Shown here in pieces: positions 35,781 to 44,213 of a stretch of DNA of 64,000 nucleotides. A program made the translations under genes and the position numbers. The stretch comes from DASVTR01 sp036387475. GTDB lineage: Bacteria > Acidobacteriota > Blastocatellia > Pyrinomonadales > Pyrinomonadaceae. The notes beneath the pieces were generated by a model, which saw nothing but the letters and a program-made list of their open reading frames with translations, was not told where the DNA came from and ran no database searches. The stretch is from assembly GCA_036387475.1 (NCBI GenBank), contig DASVTR010000006.1, positions 124,001 through 188,000 on the forward strand. Reading direction: 5' to 3'. The number at the start of each line of letters is the position of its first letter. Position 1 is the first letter of the stretch.

Positions 35781-36275
35781 TTACTTCTTTCGCTTTAATC
35801 TCTTCGCCTCATTCAATCCGTGCTCGACGTGCGCGCCTTCGATTAGGCCGCAGATGTGGCCTGGTGCTTGTCCCTTCTCGTCCCACTCTGCGAGCGTCTC
35901 AGACAATTCTTTGCGGTAACGGCGCATCTCGCGCATTCGCTCGTCGAGTTCCTCCAGGCGTTGGCGCACAATCTCTCGCACCTCGTCGCAGGGGCTTTGA
36001 CCGGCGCGGGCGTCCGCCACGATACGGCGTATCTCGTCGAGCGAAAAGCCGAGCGTCTGCGCCTGCTTGATGAAAGCCAGCCGCTCAAGCACGTCGCGCC
36101 CGTACATGCGATAGCCGCTATAGGTACGCGCCGGTTTTTCAAGCAATCCGCTCTTCTCGTAAAACCGGAGCGCCTCGATTCCGATGCCCGAAAGTTTGGA
36201 GACATCTCCGATTTTGAGCATTCCTTTTTGCTCTTCCTCGTCAACTACAACTGCGCGTCGTGGCAGGTTTCTCAT
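35781..36275 (-). CDS. MerR-family metal-responsive transcriptional regulator
   Basis: 164 residues from ATG 36275, supported by GGAAGGGGAAGG upstream; an internal ATG at 36221 has no spaced ribosome site although the classical fold starts there (MLKIGDVSKLSGIGIEALRF). Winged helix-turn-helix at about 19-85, dimerisation helix at about 97-130. Cysteines at 96 (QSPCDE) and 142 (PGHICGLIEG) correspond to positions about 78 and 124 in standard MerR numbering and are placed as in ZntR/CadR-like sensors, so several soft metals are possible. It should twist the MerR-type promoter at 36311-36342 and switch on the operon with metal. The 18-residue N-terminal extension is unusual. Confidence 0.9.
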   Translation of the reverse strand: MRNLPRRAVVVDEEEQKGMLKIGDVSKLSGIGIEALRFYEKSGLLEKPARTYSGYRMYGRDVLERLAFIKQAQTLGFSLDEIRRIVADARAGQSPCDEVREIVRQRLEELDERMREMRRYRKELSETLAEWDEKGQAPGHICGLIEGAHVEHGLNEAKRLKRKK

Positions 36276-36310
36276 CTTTCGCCTTCCCCTTCCTGATGCA
36301 AACTGATAGC

Positions 36311-36342
36311 AGTATAAAGCCTGTACTCGGCTACAGAGTCAA
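36311..36342 (-). promoter_or_regulatory. MerR-type promoter of the metal operon
   Basis: Read on the minus strand: TTGACT, an overlong 20-bp spacer, then TATACT, 35 bp before the MerR start. Inside the spacer is the dyad CTGTA-gccgag-TACAG, exactly the MerR-family operator arrangement in which the regulator untwists DNA to align the two boxes. It predicts metal-induced, autoregulated transcription of regulator, ATPase and cupredoxin. Confidence 0.88.
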
Positions 36343-36467
36343 GCCTTTTTTCAGCGGGCGGAATTATTGGTTGTTTGCGCGCCTGATTGCTACGGAAGGA
36401 AAACCCGGAGGAGACAGAGGTTGTGCCTGTCAATTAAGAGAGAGAGCGGGCGCTCTCTCCATCAAGC

Positions 36468-39400
36468 TCAATTCCCGGTGTGGCTAGGCGGCAGGCTAGC
36501 CAGGTTGCTTACCGCCGCTATTAATTCTGAAGGTTCAATGGGCTTTGATAAGTGCTGCTGAAATCCCGAAGAGAGGGCGCGTTTTCTGTCGCGCTCATCT
36601 GCGTAGGCGGTCAGAGCCAACGCGGGCATACTTCCTCCCTCGGTGGCGGAAAGCGACCTGACCTTGCGTATCAAGTCGTAGCCATCCTCGAACGGCATCC
36701 CGATGTCTGAGACGAGCACGTCAATTCTCTCTCGCCGCAGCAACTCTAAAGCCTCCTTAACCGAAGAGGCGGTCAGCACTTTCGCGCCGTAATCTCCGAG
36801 CACCAGCGAGAGCAACTCGCGTGAATCGGCGTGGTCGTCTACGACCAGCACGCGCACTCCGCCGAGCGATGGCGCGCGCGAGTTTCTTCGCGGCGACCCG
36901 CCGCCGTTATCTGTCTCAGCGCCGTTCTCTTCAGATTTCAGCTTCATGGCGGAGACAGGGAGTTCGATGACAAACGTAGCGCCACGATTCTCGCCCTCGC
37001 TTTCTGCCGCCACAGTCCCTCCGTGTTGTTCGACCAGGTGACGCACGACCGCAAGCCCCAAGCCCAGCCCGCCATGCTCTCTTTTGGTCGAGGCGTCGGC
37101 CTGGCGAAAGCGGTCGAAGACGTGCGGCAGAAACTCCGTCGGGATGCCGATGCCCGTGTCGCGCACTTTGACCATAACGTTTGAGCCGGAACGCTCAAGC
37201 CGCACCTCCACCTTGCCGCCCTTATCTGTGAACTTGACGGCGTTCGTCAACAGATTCCAGACGACCTGCTGTAAGCGGTCAGGGTCGCCGGAGACGAGAC
37301 CGGCATCCGTCGCTACGGACACCTCCATCTCTATCCCCTTGGCTTCAGCCGCAGGGCGAACGACATCCACAGCCGCCTCAACGACAGGGACGAGTTCGAC
37401 GGGCCGAACAGATAAATGGAGCTTACCCGTGATGATGCGTGAAACGTCCAAAACTTCTTCGACCAGGCGCTGCTGTGCCTCCGCGTTGCGCTCTATGACT
37501 TCCAAGGCGCGTGCGGCTGTCTTCTCGTCTAACTGCCCGCCGCGCAGCATCCGCGCCCACCCCAGCACAGCCGTCAGCGGCGTGCGGAGTTCGTGCGAGA
37601 GCGTGGCGAGAAATTCATCCTTGAGGCGATTGGCAGCCTCCGCTTCTCTCTGCGCCTCTTCGATTTTCCTACGCGTCCTCACCTGATCGGTTACGTCCAC
37701 GCCGTGCGCGAAGATGCCAGCGACCTTGCCGTCTTCGCCGAAGAATGGCTGGTAAACTAAATCTACGAACACCTCTTCGAGATTTGCTCCTTCTTTCTGT
37801 CGGATCAACGATCTCATCTCTCGCTCGGCAAAGGGGCGACCCGTTTTGTAAACCTCGTCGAGCAGTTCGAAGTATCCCTGACCCTCTATCTCCGGTACGG
37901 CCTCGCGCACAGTCTTCCCGATCACATCCCTTCCGCCCAACAAGCGTCTGTAAGACGGATTGACTATCTCGAACACGTGATTGGGGCCGCGCAGGAGGGC
38001 AACGAAAGAGGGCGACTGCTCGAAGAGATATGACAACCGCTCGCGTTCAGCTTCTACTGACCTCAGCAGCCGCTCGCGCTCAAGCTCTGCGCGCTCGCGC
38101 CCGATGGCGATGGCAGCGGTGCGCGTCATCAGTTGGATGAGTTGCAGATCGCGCGGGCTTGGTTCGCGCGTCTGCCTGTAATAGACAGCAAACGTGCCGA
38201 GCACATTCCCCTCGGAAGACATAATCGGCGTTGACCAGCAGGCCCGCAGCCCGTGCTCAAGAGCCAGATGGCGGTAGGCGGCCCAGAGCGGGTCGGTGGC
38301 GATGTCCGTCGTAATCACGAGCGCTTTGCGGTACGCAGCCGCGACGCAAGAGCCGCCTTCGGGCGCGACGGGTGCTCCGTCAACTGCCTCGTTAAACGCA
38401 TCCGGCAGGCTTGGGCCAGCCCCGTGGCGCAGACACAAGCCCTCTTCGTCGAGTAAGAGGATGGAGACTAGACCGCCCTCTTGTGACTGCTCCTCTACGA
38501 CCCGCGCGAGATTTTCCAACACCTTCCTGAGCGGCGCTCCCTGCACGATCAATTCCAACACACGCCGTTGCCCATCGACCAGCGCCTCGGCCCGCTTGCG
38601 TTCCGTGATGTCTGTCGAGATGCCGCAGACAGCCGTGGGAGTTCCGTCCGCGTCTTGGAGCGGAACTTTGACGGAGATGTAGTGGTGTAGGCCATCTATC
38701 TGCGGCACTACCTCCTCAAACTCCATCGGCCTGCCGGACTCTATGACCCTGCGGTTGTTGAAAAGGAAACCGTCGGCAATCTCTGCCGGAAATACCTCGT
38801 GTAAAGACTTGCCACGGACTTCGCTTCTATCGAGGTGAAACAATTCGCCGAATTGACGATTGATGATAATAAAGCGTCCGCCTGCGTCAATCAGGTAAAC
38901 GACCGCAGTAGTATTATCGAGGATAGCGCGCAGGCGCTCTTCGCTCTCCCTGAGCGCCGCCTCCGCACGCTTGGCCTCGGTAATGTCTTCGTGCATCAGC
39001 ACGACCTCGCGCACACGGCCCGCGCTGTCTTTCACAGGGTAGATGAAGGCCCGCACCCAACGCTGCGGTTCTTTGTGTGTAGTGCGGTCGGGGATAGTTT
39101 CGTTTGGGTCATACCTGATGGGCGGAATGTCAGTGGCTTCACCGCTGAAGCCTTTTTTAATGTAGGGCATCACCCCTTTGTCTATGAGTTGCTGGTCTTC
39201 CAGCATGTTGTAGTCGGAGATTTGTTCGAGCCTCACGCCCCAGAGTTGCTCCCAGGCTCTATTGACGCGCAAAGTGCGACCGTCAGGCGAAAGAATCTGG
39301 ATGCTGAAAGGCGACTGTTCGACGAGCGCTCTGGCACGCGTCTCAGAGATGCCAAGTTCCTCTTCGTTCATCCGGCGACTGGTGTTGTCGCGCGCCACTT

Positions 39401-39809
39401 TGACGAAGCCGCGCAAGCCTCCCGCTTCATCCCTGAGCGGAGTGACGATGCCGCTGGCCCAAAAGCGCGTGCCGTCGCGGCGCAAGTGCCAGCGTTCGTC
39501 TTCGGCCCGCCCCCTCTCGGCAGCCGTCTCGCGCTCTCTTAGCGGGACTCCGCGCGCGATGTCCTCAGGTGTAAAAAGAATGTTGCCGCTGCGCCCTATG
39601 ATTTCGCTTTCCGGGTAGCCGAAGACGCGCTCAGCGCCTGTATTCCAACTCACCACACGGCCTTCCGCGTCCGTTGCGAAGATGGCATAGTCCTTCACGC
39701 TCTCTACCATAAAGCGGAAGAGTTCTTCGCTCGCGGGAGGTTGCGGGCCTCCTGTGTGCCTGCCCGTTTCTTTTAGCTCTGGCTGATGTTGGAGTTCTTT
39801 CTCAGGCAT
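36468..39809 (-). CDS. Hybrid sensor histidine kinase with PAS/GAF sensors and receiver domain
   Basis: 1113 residues, ATG 39809; no obvious membrane helix, so probably cytoplasmic. In order: PAS (about 28-150; FMVESVKDYAIFATDAEGRV), PAS (about 155-285; ARALVEQSPFSIQILSPDG), PAS (about 295-410; LRAILDNTTAVVYLIDAGGR), GAF (about 425-575), PAS (about 590-705), HisKA with phospho-acceptor His739 (SHELRTPLTAVLGW), HATPase with NLLTNAVKFTDKG, GIGIPTEFLPHVFDRF and GLGLGLAVVRH, and a C-terminal receiver with Asp1035 (VLVSDIGMPFEDG). Such hybrids pass phosphate to a separate Hpt or regulator; none is adjacent. Stimulus unknown; the PAS and GAF set suggests small ligands, redox or light. Confidence 0.93.
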   Translation of the reverse strand: MPEKELQHQPELKETGRHTGGPQPPASEELFRFMVESVKDYAIFATDAEGRVVSWNTGAERVFGYPESEIIGRSGNILFTPEDIARGVPLRERETAAERGRAEDERWHLRRDGTRFWASGIVTPLRDEAGGLRGFVKVARDNTSRRMNEEELGISETRARALVEQSPFSIQILSPDGRTLRVNRAWEQLWGVRLEQISDYNMLEDQQLIDKGVMPYIKKGFSGEATDIPPIRYDPNETIPDRTTHKEPQRWVRAFIYPVKDSAGRVREVVLMHEDITEAKRAEAALRESEERLRAILDNTTAVVYLIDAGGRFIIINRQFGELFHLDRSEVRGKSLHEVFPAEIADGFLFNNRRVIESGRPMEFEEVVPQIDGLHHYISVKVPLQDADGTPTAVCGISTDITERKRAEALVDGQRRVLELIVQGAPLRKVLENLARVVEEQSQEGGLVSILLLDEEGLCLRHGAGPSLPDAFNEAVDGAPVAPEGGSCVAAAYRKALVITTDIATDPLWAAYRHLALEHGLRACWSTPIMSSEGNVLGTFAVYYRQTREPSPRDLQLIQLMTRTAAIAIGRERAELERERLLRSVEAERERLSYLFEQSPSFVALLRGPNHVFEIVNPSYRRLLGGRDVIGKTVREAVPEIEGQGYFELLDEVYKTGRPFAEREMRSLIRQKEGANLEEVFVDLVYQPFFGEDGKVAGIFAHGVDVTDQVRTRRKIEEAQREAEAANRLKDEFLATLSHELRTPLTAVLGWARMLRGGQLDEKTAARALEVIERNAEAQQRLVEEVLDVSRIITGKLHLSVRPVELVPVVEAAVDVVRPAAEAKGIEMEVSVATDAGLVSGDPDRLQQVVWNLLTNAVKFTDKGGKVEVRLERSGSNVMVKVRDTGIGIPTEFLPHVFDRFRQADASTKREHGGLGLGLAVVRHLVEQHGGTVAAESEGENRGATFVIELPVSAMKLKSEENGAETDNGGGSPRRNSRAPSLGGVRVLVVDDHADSRELLSLVLGDYGAKVLTASSVKEALELLRRERIDVLVSDIGMPFEDGYDLIRKVRSLSATEGGSMPALALTAYADERDRKRALSSGFQQHLSKPIEPSELIAAVSNLASLPPSHTGN

Positions 39810-40023
39810 CTGGTGATTTCCATTCAGACACGGAGGGACAGGTCAAAGACACGTCCCTCCATTAAATCTTCGGGAGATTATTCGCAGGGGAATTAGATGT
39901 TTATAAACTAACGGGCCGATTTACGGAAGCGACATTTTAACGCAGGAGCGGCGGCGTTGGTAACAATCGAACCAATGCGAACCGAGTTATCCGTGCTCAA
40001 AGGCTCAGGACTACCAATAGGCT

Positions 40024-40959
40024 TCAAGCACGCTCTTGGCGACAAACTTTGCCTTCTGCATCTAACCTGACTCGCTCACGCTCAAACGAATTTATGTTCG
40101 CTGGCGGTGCTCGTAAATCCCAAACGATTCCCAGCCAAGAGAGCGCCCGCAGAGTGTAGTGAGAAACGTCTATCTCCCACCAGTAGAATCCCTGACGCTC
40201 TGATGAAGGGTAGTGGTGATGATTGTTATGCCATCCCTCGCCGAGCGTTATCAGCGCGACAAACAAGTTATTGCGGCTATTGTCTGCGGTCTCGAAACGT
40301 CGTGTCCCGAAGATGTGCGCCAGAGAGTTAACCGTGAAAGTGCCGTGATAGAGAAGCACCGTGCTGATGAAGAATCCCCAGACGAGCATTTGCCACGCTG
40401 ACGTGCCTAGTCCCGGAGCATAACGCTGAAGCGCTAAGCCCAGCAGAAACATCGAGACTGCCAACATAATCGGAGGCAGCGAGTAGTAACGATCCAGAAA
40501 GCGCAGGTCGCGATACTTGATTAGATTAGGGATGAGCTTCCACTCTGTCTTTTGGCTATCGCGGGACAGAAACCAACCGACGTGCGAGCGCCAGAGGGTG
40601 TGTGTGAGCGGCGAATGCAAGTCGCTCTCCGTGTCAGCGTAGAGGTGATGACGGCGATGGTGAGCGGCCCACCACAGCGGCCCTTTCTGATAGCTGGCCG
40701 TTCCCGCAAACGCAATCAGGAATTGGAAAATCCTGCCAGTCCTGTATGTGCGGTGGGCGAAGAGGCGATGAAACCCGGCGGTGATAGCGAACATGCGTAT
40801 GACGTACAGGGCCAGACAAATCGCAACTGCCACGGCGCTGATGCCTACCGAGATGACGAGCAGGCAAGCCACGTGCATGAAGAGGAATTGAGCGCAGACG
40901 GAGTAATCCAGTTTTTCCCGGTCGAGCGGGCGTAGATTCTCGCGTAAAGATTCAGACAT
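40024..40959 (-). CDS. Membrane fatty-acid (acyl-CoA/acyl-lipid) delta-9-type desaturase
   Basis: 311 residues, ATG 40959. The three histidine boxes that bind the di-iron centre are present: HRLFAHRTY, HHRRHHLYAD and GWHNNHHHYP. Hydrophobic spans around them (LLVISVGISAVAVAICLALY, PIMLAVSMFLLGLALQ) fit a four-helix membrane enzyme. It should insert a cis double bond into saturated acyl chains using O2 and an electron donor, adjusting membrane fluidity. No cytochrome b5 domain is fused. Stands alone between the hybrid kinase and a 371-bp gap. Confidence 0.92.
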   Translation of the reverse strand: MSESLRENLRPLDREKLDYSVCAQFLFMHVACLLVISVGISAVAVAICLALYVIRMFAITAGFHRLFAHRTYRTGRIFQFLIAFAGTASYQKGPLWWAAHHRRHHLYADTESDLHSPLTHTLWRSHVGWFLSRDSQKTEWKLIPNLIKYRDLRFLDRYYSLPPIMLAVSMFLLGLALQRYAPGLGTSAWQMLVWGFFISTVLLYHGTFTVNSLAHIFGTRRFETADNSRNNLFVALITLGEGWHNNHHHYPSSERQGFYWWEIDVSHYTLRALSWLGIVWDLRAPPANINSFERERVRLDAEGKVCRQERA

Positions 40960-41330
40960 TGATAAACCTATTTCTCTTTAATCTATCATCCACTATAAAG
41001 TGTATTTCATTTAATGCAACTCCCGGCGTCCGCTTCGCTTTTATTGTCAGACGAATCTCCTTCTTTATCGAGGAGCTTTTCCTTCACCGAATAATAATCT
41101 CATTTAAAACACAGGCAGGCACGATGATGTTCACTAACGGTAGATTGAACCCCCGCTGTCCGGGTAGTAGTAAAGAAAATTGATGCCTGAATAAAGAAAA
41201 TTGATTGCGCGAAAAGTCCGTTGAGGATTATACTCGCCCACACAATCAGGGTTTGACTTAATTGATTTACCCGCTTGTTCGTAAAGCAATCTAGCTGAGC
41301 CTTGATAATCTGCTTTCCGTGTAGAGGTCT
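40960..41330. other. Divergent intergenic region with a 14-bp direct repeat
   Basis: 371 bp between the desaturase and the 41331 gene. TAAAGAAAATTGAT occurs at 41171-41184 and again at 41192-41205, 21 bp start to start (two helical turns). TATACT follows at 41229-41234. No open frame worth calling is seen. Confidence 0.6.
41171..41205 (+). promoter_or_regulatory. Direct repeat TAAAGAAAATTGAT x2, activator-site candidate
   Basis: Two identical 14-mers 21 bp apart lie 24 bp before a TATACT hexamer upstream of the 41331 gene. Paired direct repeats at about 21-bp spacing next to the -35 region are typical for activators that bind head to tail. There is no good -35 box, which also fits an activated promoter. 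No matching regulator is identified. Confidence 0.35.
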
Positions 41331-41969
41331 ATGATGAAAGCTTATCGGGCGAAACGAGCCATGTCCCTCGTAGCTGTGATGGCTACGACGGGCCTCTTTG
41401 TGTTAGCTCTAGCCACCGAAACCCAAGCTCAACGCAATCCGGTGGATGTCTTTAATGCCGAACGCGCGCGACAGCGCGAAGAGGACGAGCATCGTAGGCG
41501 GTTTGAGCATATCAAGGACGAAGGTTTTAAGAAGCCCGCCGTTGTAGACCCACGCCTGAAGCAGGCCCTTCTCGCGCAAATCAAGGAAGATTTCAGTCTC
41601 ATACAGGTGCTCAACAACGAGATGATTCGCGTGGCTTTTGCCGACCAGCTTGATTACGAGCTTTTGGCCGGGAAAGCTGCTGACCTAAAGCGGCGCGCCA
41701 CTCGGCTCAGAGAGAGCATCAGGTTTTACGAGCTTAAGGATGAGAAAAAGAATCAAACCTATCAGGACGCGTCCAACACGACGCAATTGAAGCAATCGCT
41801 TTTGACGCTCAGGCGCTTGATAAATAGATTTGTCAACAGTCCGTTCTTCCAGAAGCCCGGCGTCATGGATGTCCAGCAATCCGCTCAGACGAGCCGCGAC
41901 CTGCGAGATATTATCGAGTTGAGCGACATCATTAAAAGAAGCTCCAAGAAGCTCGACAAAACTTCATAG
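41331..41969 (+). CDS. Exported, largely helical protein of unknown function
   Basis: 212 residues, ATG 41331 (adjacent ATG at 41334), with GAGG upstream. Leader AMSLVAVMATTGLFVLALAT, probable cut after ETQA. The mature chain is highly charged and helical (AERARQREEDEHRRRFEHIK, LLAGKAADLKRRATRLRES) and likely a coiled coil; the second half (LKQSLLTLRRLINRFVNSPF) is amphipathic. No enzymatic motif. Possibly a periplasmic structural or chaperone-like protein. Its only regulatory hint is the direct repeat upstream. Confidence 0.72.
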   Translation: MMKAYRAKRAMSLVAVMATTGLFVLALATETQAQRNPVDVFNAERARQREEDEHRRRFEHIKDEGFKKPAVVDPRLKQALLAQIKEDFSLIQVLNNEMIRVAFADQLDYELLAGKAADLKRRATRLRESIRFYELKDEKKNQTYQDASNTTQLKQSLLTLRRLINRFVNSPFFQKPGVMDVQQSAQTSRDLRDIIELSDIIKRSSKKLDKTS

Positions 41970-42037
41970 CATTTGCAGCATCCTCTAGCCCAATTCGCCT
42001 CCTGCGACCCGATTGCGGTCGTGCGGCAAATTAGTGT

Positions 42038-42532
42038 TCAGAAAAACGCTATCAGTCGGCCACAGGAGATGACGGCTGACCAGACGAGCAAAGAAAACAC
42101 AGCCGATAGTTTCGCCGTCAGGGGTGAACCCGTATCAACATCCCAACGCTCGACCGAGCGCGAGGGCCACAAATAATAGATAAGCGCGTTGATGCCCGCG
42201 AGCGCAATCAAAATCAGTTTCAGTTGAAACACAGGATTTTCGACCATCTTCGTTGCGTTCGTCATAAACATCAAGAAGCCGGTCGGCACAACGATAAGGA
42301 GGCTCGCGCGCGACGGGCGCAACAAATGGCGGCCAAGCTGTGTCACAGGCAATCGGCGCGAGACGCCCAGCAGTCGCAAGTCAAACAGGAAAGCAGCGCC
42401 GACCAGCACGACGAAGCCCAGGATGTGTGCGATCTCGACAATGGGATAAAGCCATGTCGACTCACGCATCGCGACGGCGATGCCGCTCGACTCCAGCCAC
42501 AGCCAGACGGTTTGCGCTTCCTGTTCTTCCAT
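42038..42532 (-). CDS. DUF6644-like integral membrane protein
   Basis: 164 residues, ATG 42532. It has four predicted helices, e.g. ESTWLYPIVEIAHILGFVVL, ASLLIVVPTGFLMFMTNATK, LKLILIALAGINALIYYLWP and AVFSLLVWSAVISCGRLIAF. The signature YPIVEIAHILGFVVLVG plus FDLRLLG resembles the DUF6644 membrane family. A conserved histidine in the first helix could bind heme or metal, which is speculative. It lies 4 bp after the small DUF6152-like gene, so the two form an operon, a pairing I believe is frequent; family names are from memory. Confidence 0.75.
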   Translation of the reverse strand: MEEQEAQTVWLWLESSGIAVAMRESTWLYPIVEIAHILGFVVLVGAAFLFDLRLLGVSRRLPVTQLGRHLLRPSRASLLIVVPTGFLMFMTNATKMVENPVFQLKLILIALAGINALIYYLWPSRSVERWDVDTGSPLTAKLSAVFSLLVWSAVISCGRLIAFF

Positions 42533-42536
42533 CAGC

Positions 42537-42920
42537 TTAGAGCGTCAGGTCATAGGCTTTCCCGTTGAGAGTTATGCTCACGGCCTTCATCTCATGTGCC
42601 TTCTTCTTATGCGGATGCCCGATTAAAGTAAGCGGGGTTCCAACCTTTATCATCTCTGCCGAAATACCATGACGCTTCATTCTGGGAACAGCCGATAACT
42701 CTATGGCCCACTCCTCCTGTTCCATTCTGACCCTCACGAAACAATGTGGATTTTCATATTTTGATTCGATAATGACGCCTCTCACTTCAACTCTTTTGCT
42801 CCGGTCAAAATCTGCCCAGCCATGATGTGCTGCAACATTTAGGCTGACCAGATTTAGTAAGCTCAAGGCGATGATAAGCATTATTGCCAAACGCTTTTTG
42901 GACAAGCTTTTCGTCATCAT
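42537..42920 (-). CDS. Small exported DUF6152-like protein
   Basis: 127 residues, ATG 42920 with GGAGAGAATA directly before. Leader RLAIMLIIALSLLNLVSL, cut near AAHHG. The mature protein starts HHGWADFDRSKRVEVRGVII and has NPHCFVRVRMEQEEWAIEL, GTPLTLIGHPHKKKAHEM and a final strand; these are features of the DUF6152 family (AHHG N-terminus, IxxxxNPH). The N-terminal His-His could bind copper, as free amino-terminal histidines often do; this is inference. Upstream of and coupled with the membrane protein at 42038. Confidence 0.78.
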   Translation of the reverse strand: MMTKSLSKKRLAIMLIIALSLLNLVSLNVAAHHGWADFDRSKRVEVRGVIIESKYENPHCFVRVRMEQEEWAIELSAVPRMKRHGISAEMIKVGTPLTLIGHPHKKKAHEMKAVSITLNGKAYDLTL

Positions 42921-42935
42921 TATTCTCTCCTATAT

Positions 42936-43580
42936 TTAGATTGCGCCTCGCGGCTTCCGCGCAAATATATAAGCGCGGCGGCTTGGATATTCCACATCCG
43001 GGTAGGGGTCTCTCTCTATCACTTCTTCCAGTTCAAACCCGGCTACCGTAAGATAATCTTTCATCTCTTCTCTTTCAAAGAAAATAAAATCTAAAGAGAC
43101 TTCTTTGCCCCACCATTCATCCCTGTGAATGATTTCCTGTCCGAGATGAAACGTAACCAACAATATCCCACCGGGCCGCAGCACTCGCTTTAGCTCCCGT
43201 AAAGCTTGGGCCAACATTGGGCGTGGAACATGGATGATGGAGTAGAAAGCTGCTATTCCTCCATAAGAGTCGTCCGCCACCTCTGTGAGTGCCAGCATAT
43301 CGCCCTGCTGGAATGGAATGCCTGGATTCAATTCCAGTGCTCGCTCAACCATCGCCGCTGACAAATCAACGCCGCAGACCTTCACACCCTGCTCGGATAA
43401 ATAACGCGCCGCCTGTCCGGGGCCGCATCCCATATCACAGATGATGCTTGTAGCGCCTACTTTTTCAGCTAACCAATCGAGCATCTTCCGGTCAAACGGC
43501 TTCTTCAACATCTCATCCCGAAAGTGCTCGGAATAATCTGCTGCGACGCGATCATAGCTGCTCTGCAAATCTTCGTTCAT
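42936..43580 (-). CDS. Class I SAM-dependent methyltransferase
   Basis: 214 residues, ATG 43580, cytoplasmic. The nucleotide-binding motif I is ICDMGCGPGQAARYLSEQG (about 47-65), with the acidic residue of motif II in VCGVDLSAAMVERA. A later motif LRPGGILLVTFHLG matches the post-II strand of the Methyltransf_11/25 group. ARKP ends the protein. It methylates an unknown small acceptor. It sits 15 bp upstream of the DUF6152-like gene on the same strand, so may be in that operon. Confidence 0.88.
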   Translation of the reverse strand: MNEDLQSSYDRVAADYSEHFRDEMLKKPFDRKMLDWLAEKVGATSIICDMGCGPGQAARYLSEQGVKVCGVDLSAAMVERALELNPGIPFQQGDMLALTEVADDSYGGIAAFYSIIHVPRPMLAQALRELKRVLRPGGILLVTFHLGQEIIHRDEWWGKEVSLDFIFFEREEMKDYLTVAGFELEEVIERDPYPDVEYPSRRAYIFARKPRGAI

Positions 43581-43745
43581 CTTTTTCCAGGGATTCCGAG
43601 TGAGCGAGATGCGATGTCGGACAACACACCAATCCCTTTAGAGCGCAGCCGTGGCTATCTGTTCAACTCTTCACGCAGAGCGCAACAGTTCCAGCTTTCC
43701 GGCTCTGACAAGAATACGACTTATCGTATCGCCGCTTTTTGGAAT

Positions 43746-44213
43746 CTACTGTATACAAACGCATCCGGGCGGGCACGGCACGCCAACCTGCGCCGTGCGT
43801 GTGCAATCCGGCACGTCGTCATCATCATCGTCTGCTACCATCGTTGCAATAATCGCTATTGCTGCCGCGATAGCGACGCCGATGCCGATTTTCGCTCCCG
43901 TAGAAAAATTGTTGCCCTTGATGCCTTTCACTTCGCGATACTCTATCGGAGCGGTCGCGCCCGTCTTAGCGTCGGCGACGACAAAGGCGTTCGAGCCGAT
44001 TTCTGTAATGTAGCCGTGGTATTTGGTTTTGTCATACAGCACTACGCGGACGACCGCAAGCTTGCCCGTGCCCAGATGGGCCACACCCGCCTTGACCTGC
44101 GAAGCAAGCAGCGCCTTCCTGCTTCTTTCTAACGGGCTATCGGCGGCCAGCGGAGCGAGACTAAAAGCGTGTAGCAGCAACACACTCAAGGCCAGAGAAA
44201 GAGACTTTTTCAT
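43746..44213 (-). CDS. Exported protein with Sm-like core and C-terminal membrane helix
   Basis: About 155 residues from ATG 44213 (GGAGA, 7-8 nt spacer); a start at 44231 is weaker. Leader KKSLSLALSVLLLHAFSLA. A central beta domain (LAVVRVVLYDKTKYHGYI, NAFVVADAKTGATAPIEYRE) resembles an Sm-like fold and is followed by a hydrophobic stretch GIGVAIAAAIAIIATMVADD, a run of five aspartates and a short Cys-rich tail (CTRTAQVGVPCPPGCVC). Small proteins with this layout recur in Acidobacteriota; function unknown. The tail could form disulfides or bind metal. Confidence 0.7.
   Translation of the reverse strand: MKKSLSLALSVLLLHAFSLAPLAADSPLERSRKALLASQVKAGVAHLGTGKLAVVRVVLYDKTKYHGYITEIGSNAFVVADAKTGATAPIEYREVKGIKGNNFSTGAKIGIGVAIAAAIAIIATMVADDDDDDVPDCTRTAQVGVPCPPGCVCIQ

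Noticed and set aside
38835..39542. 235-codon plus-strand frame opposite the histidine kinase
   Set aside because: Third-position bias and all domain motifs belong to the minus strand; this is a GC-rich shadow.
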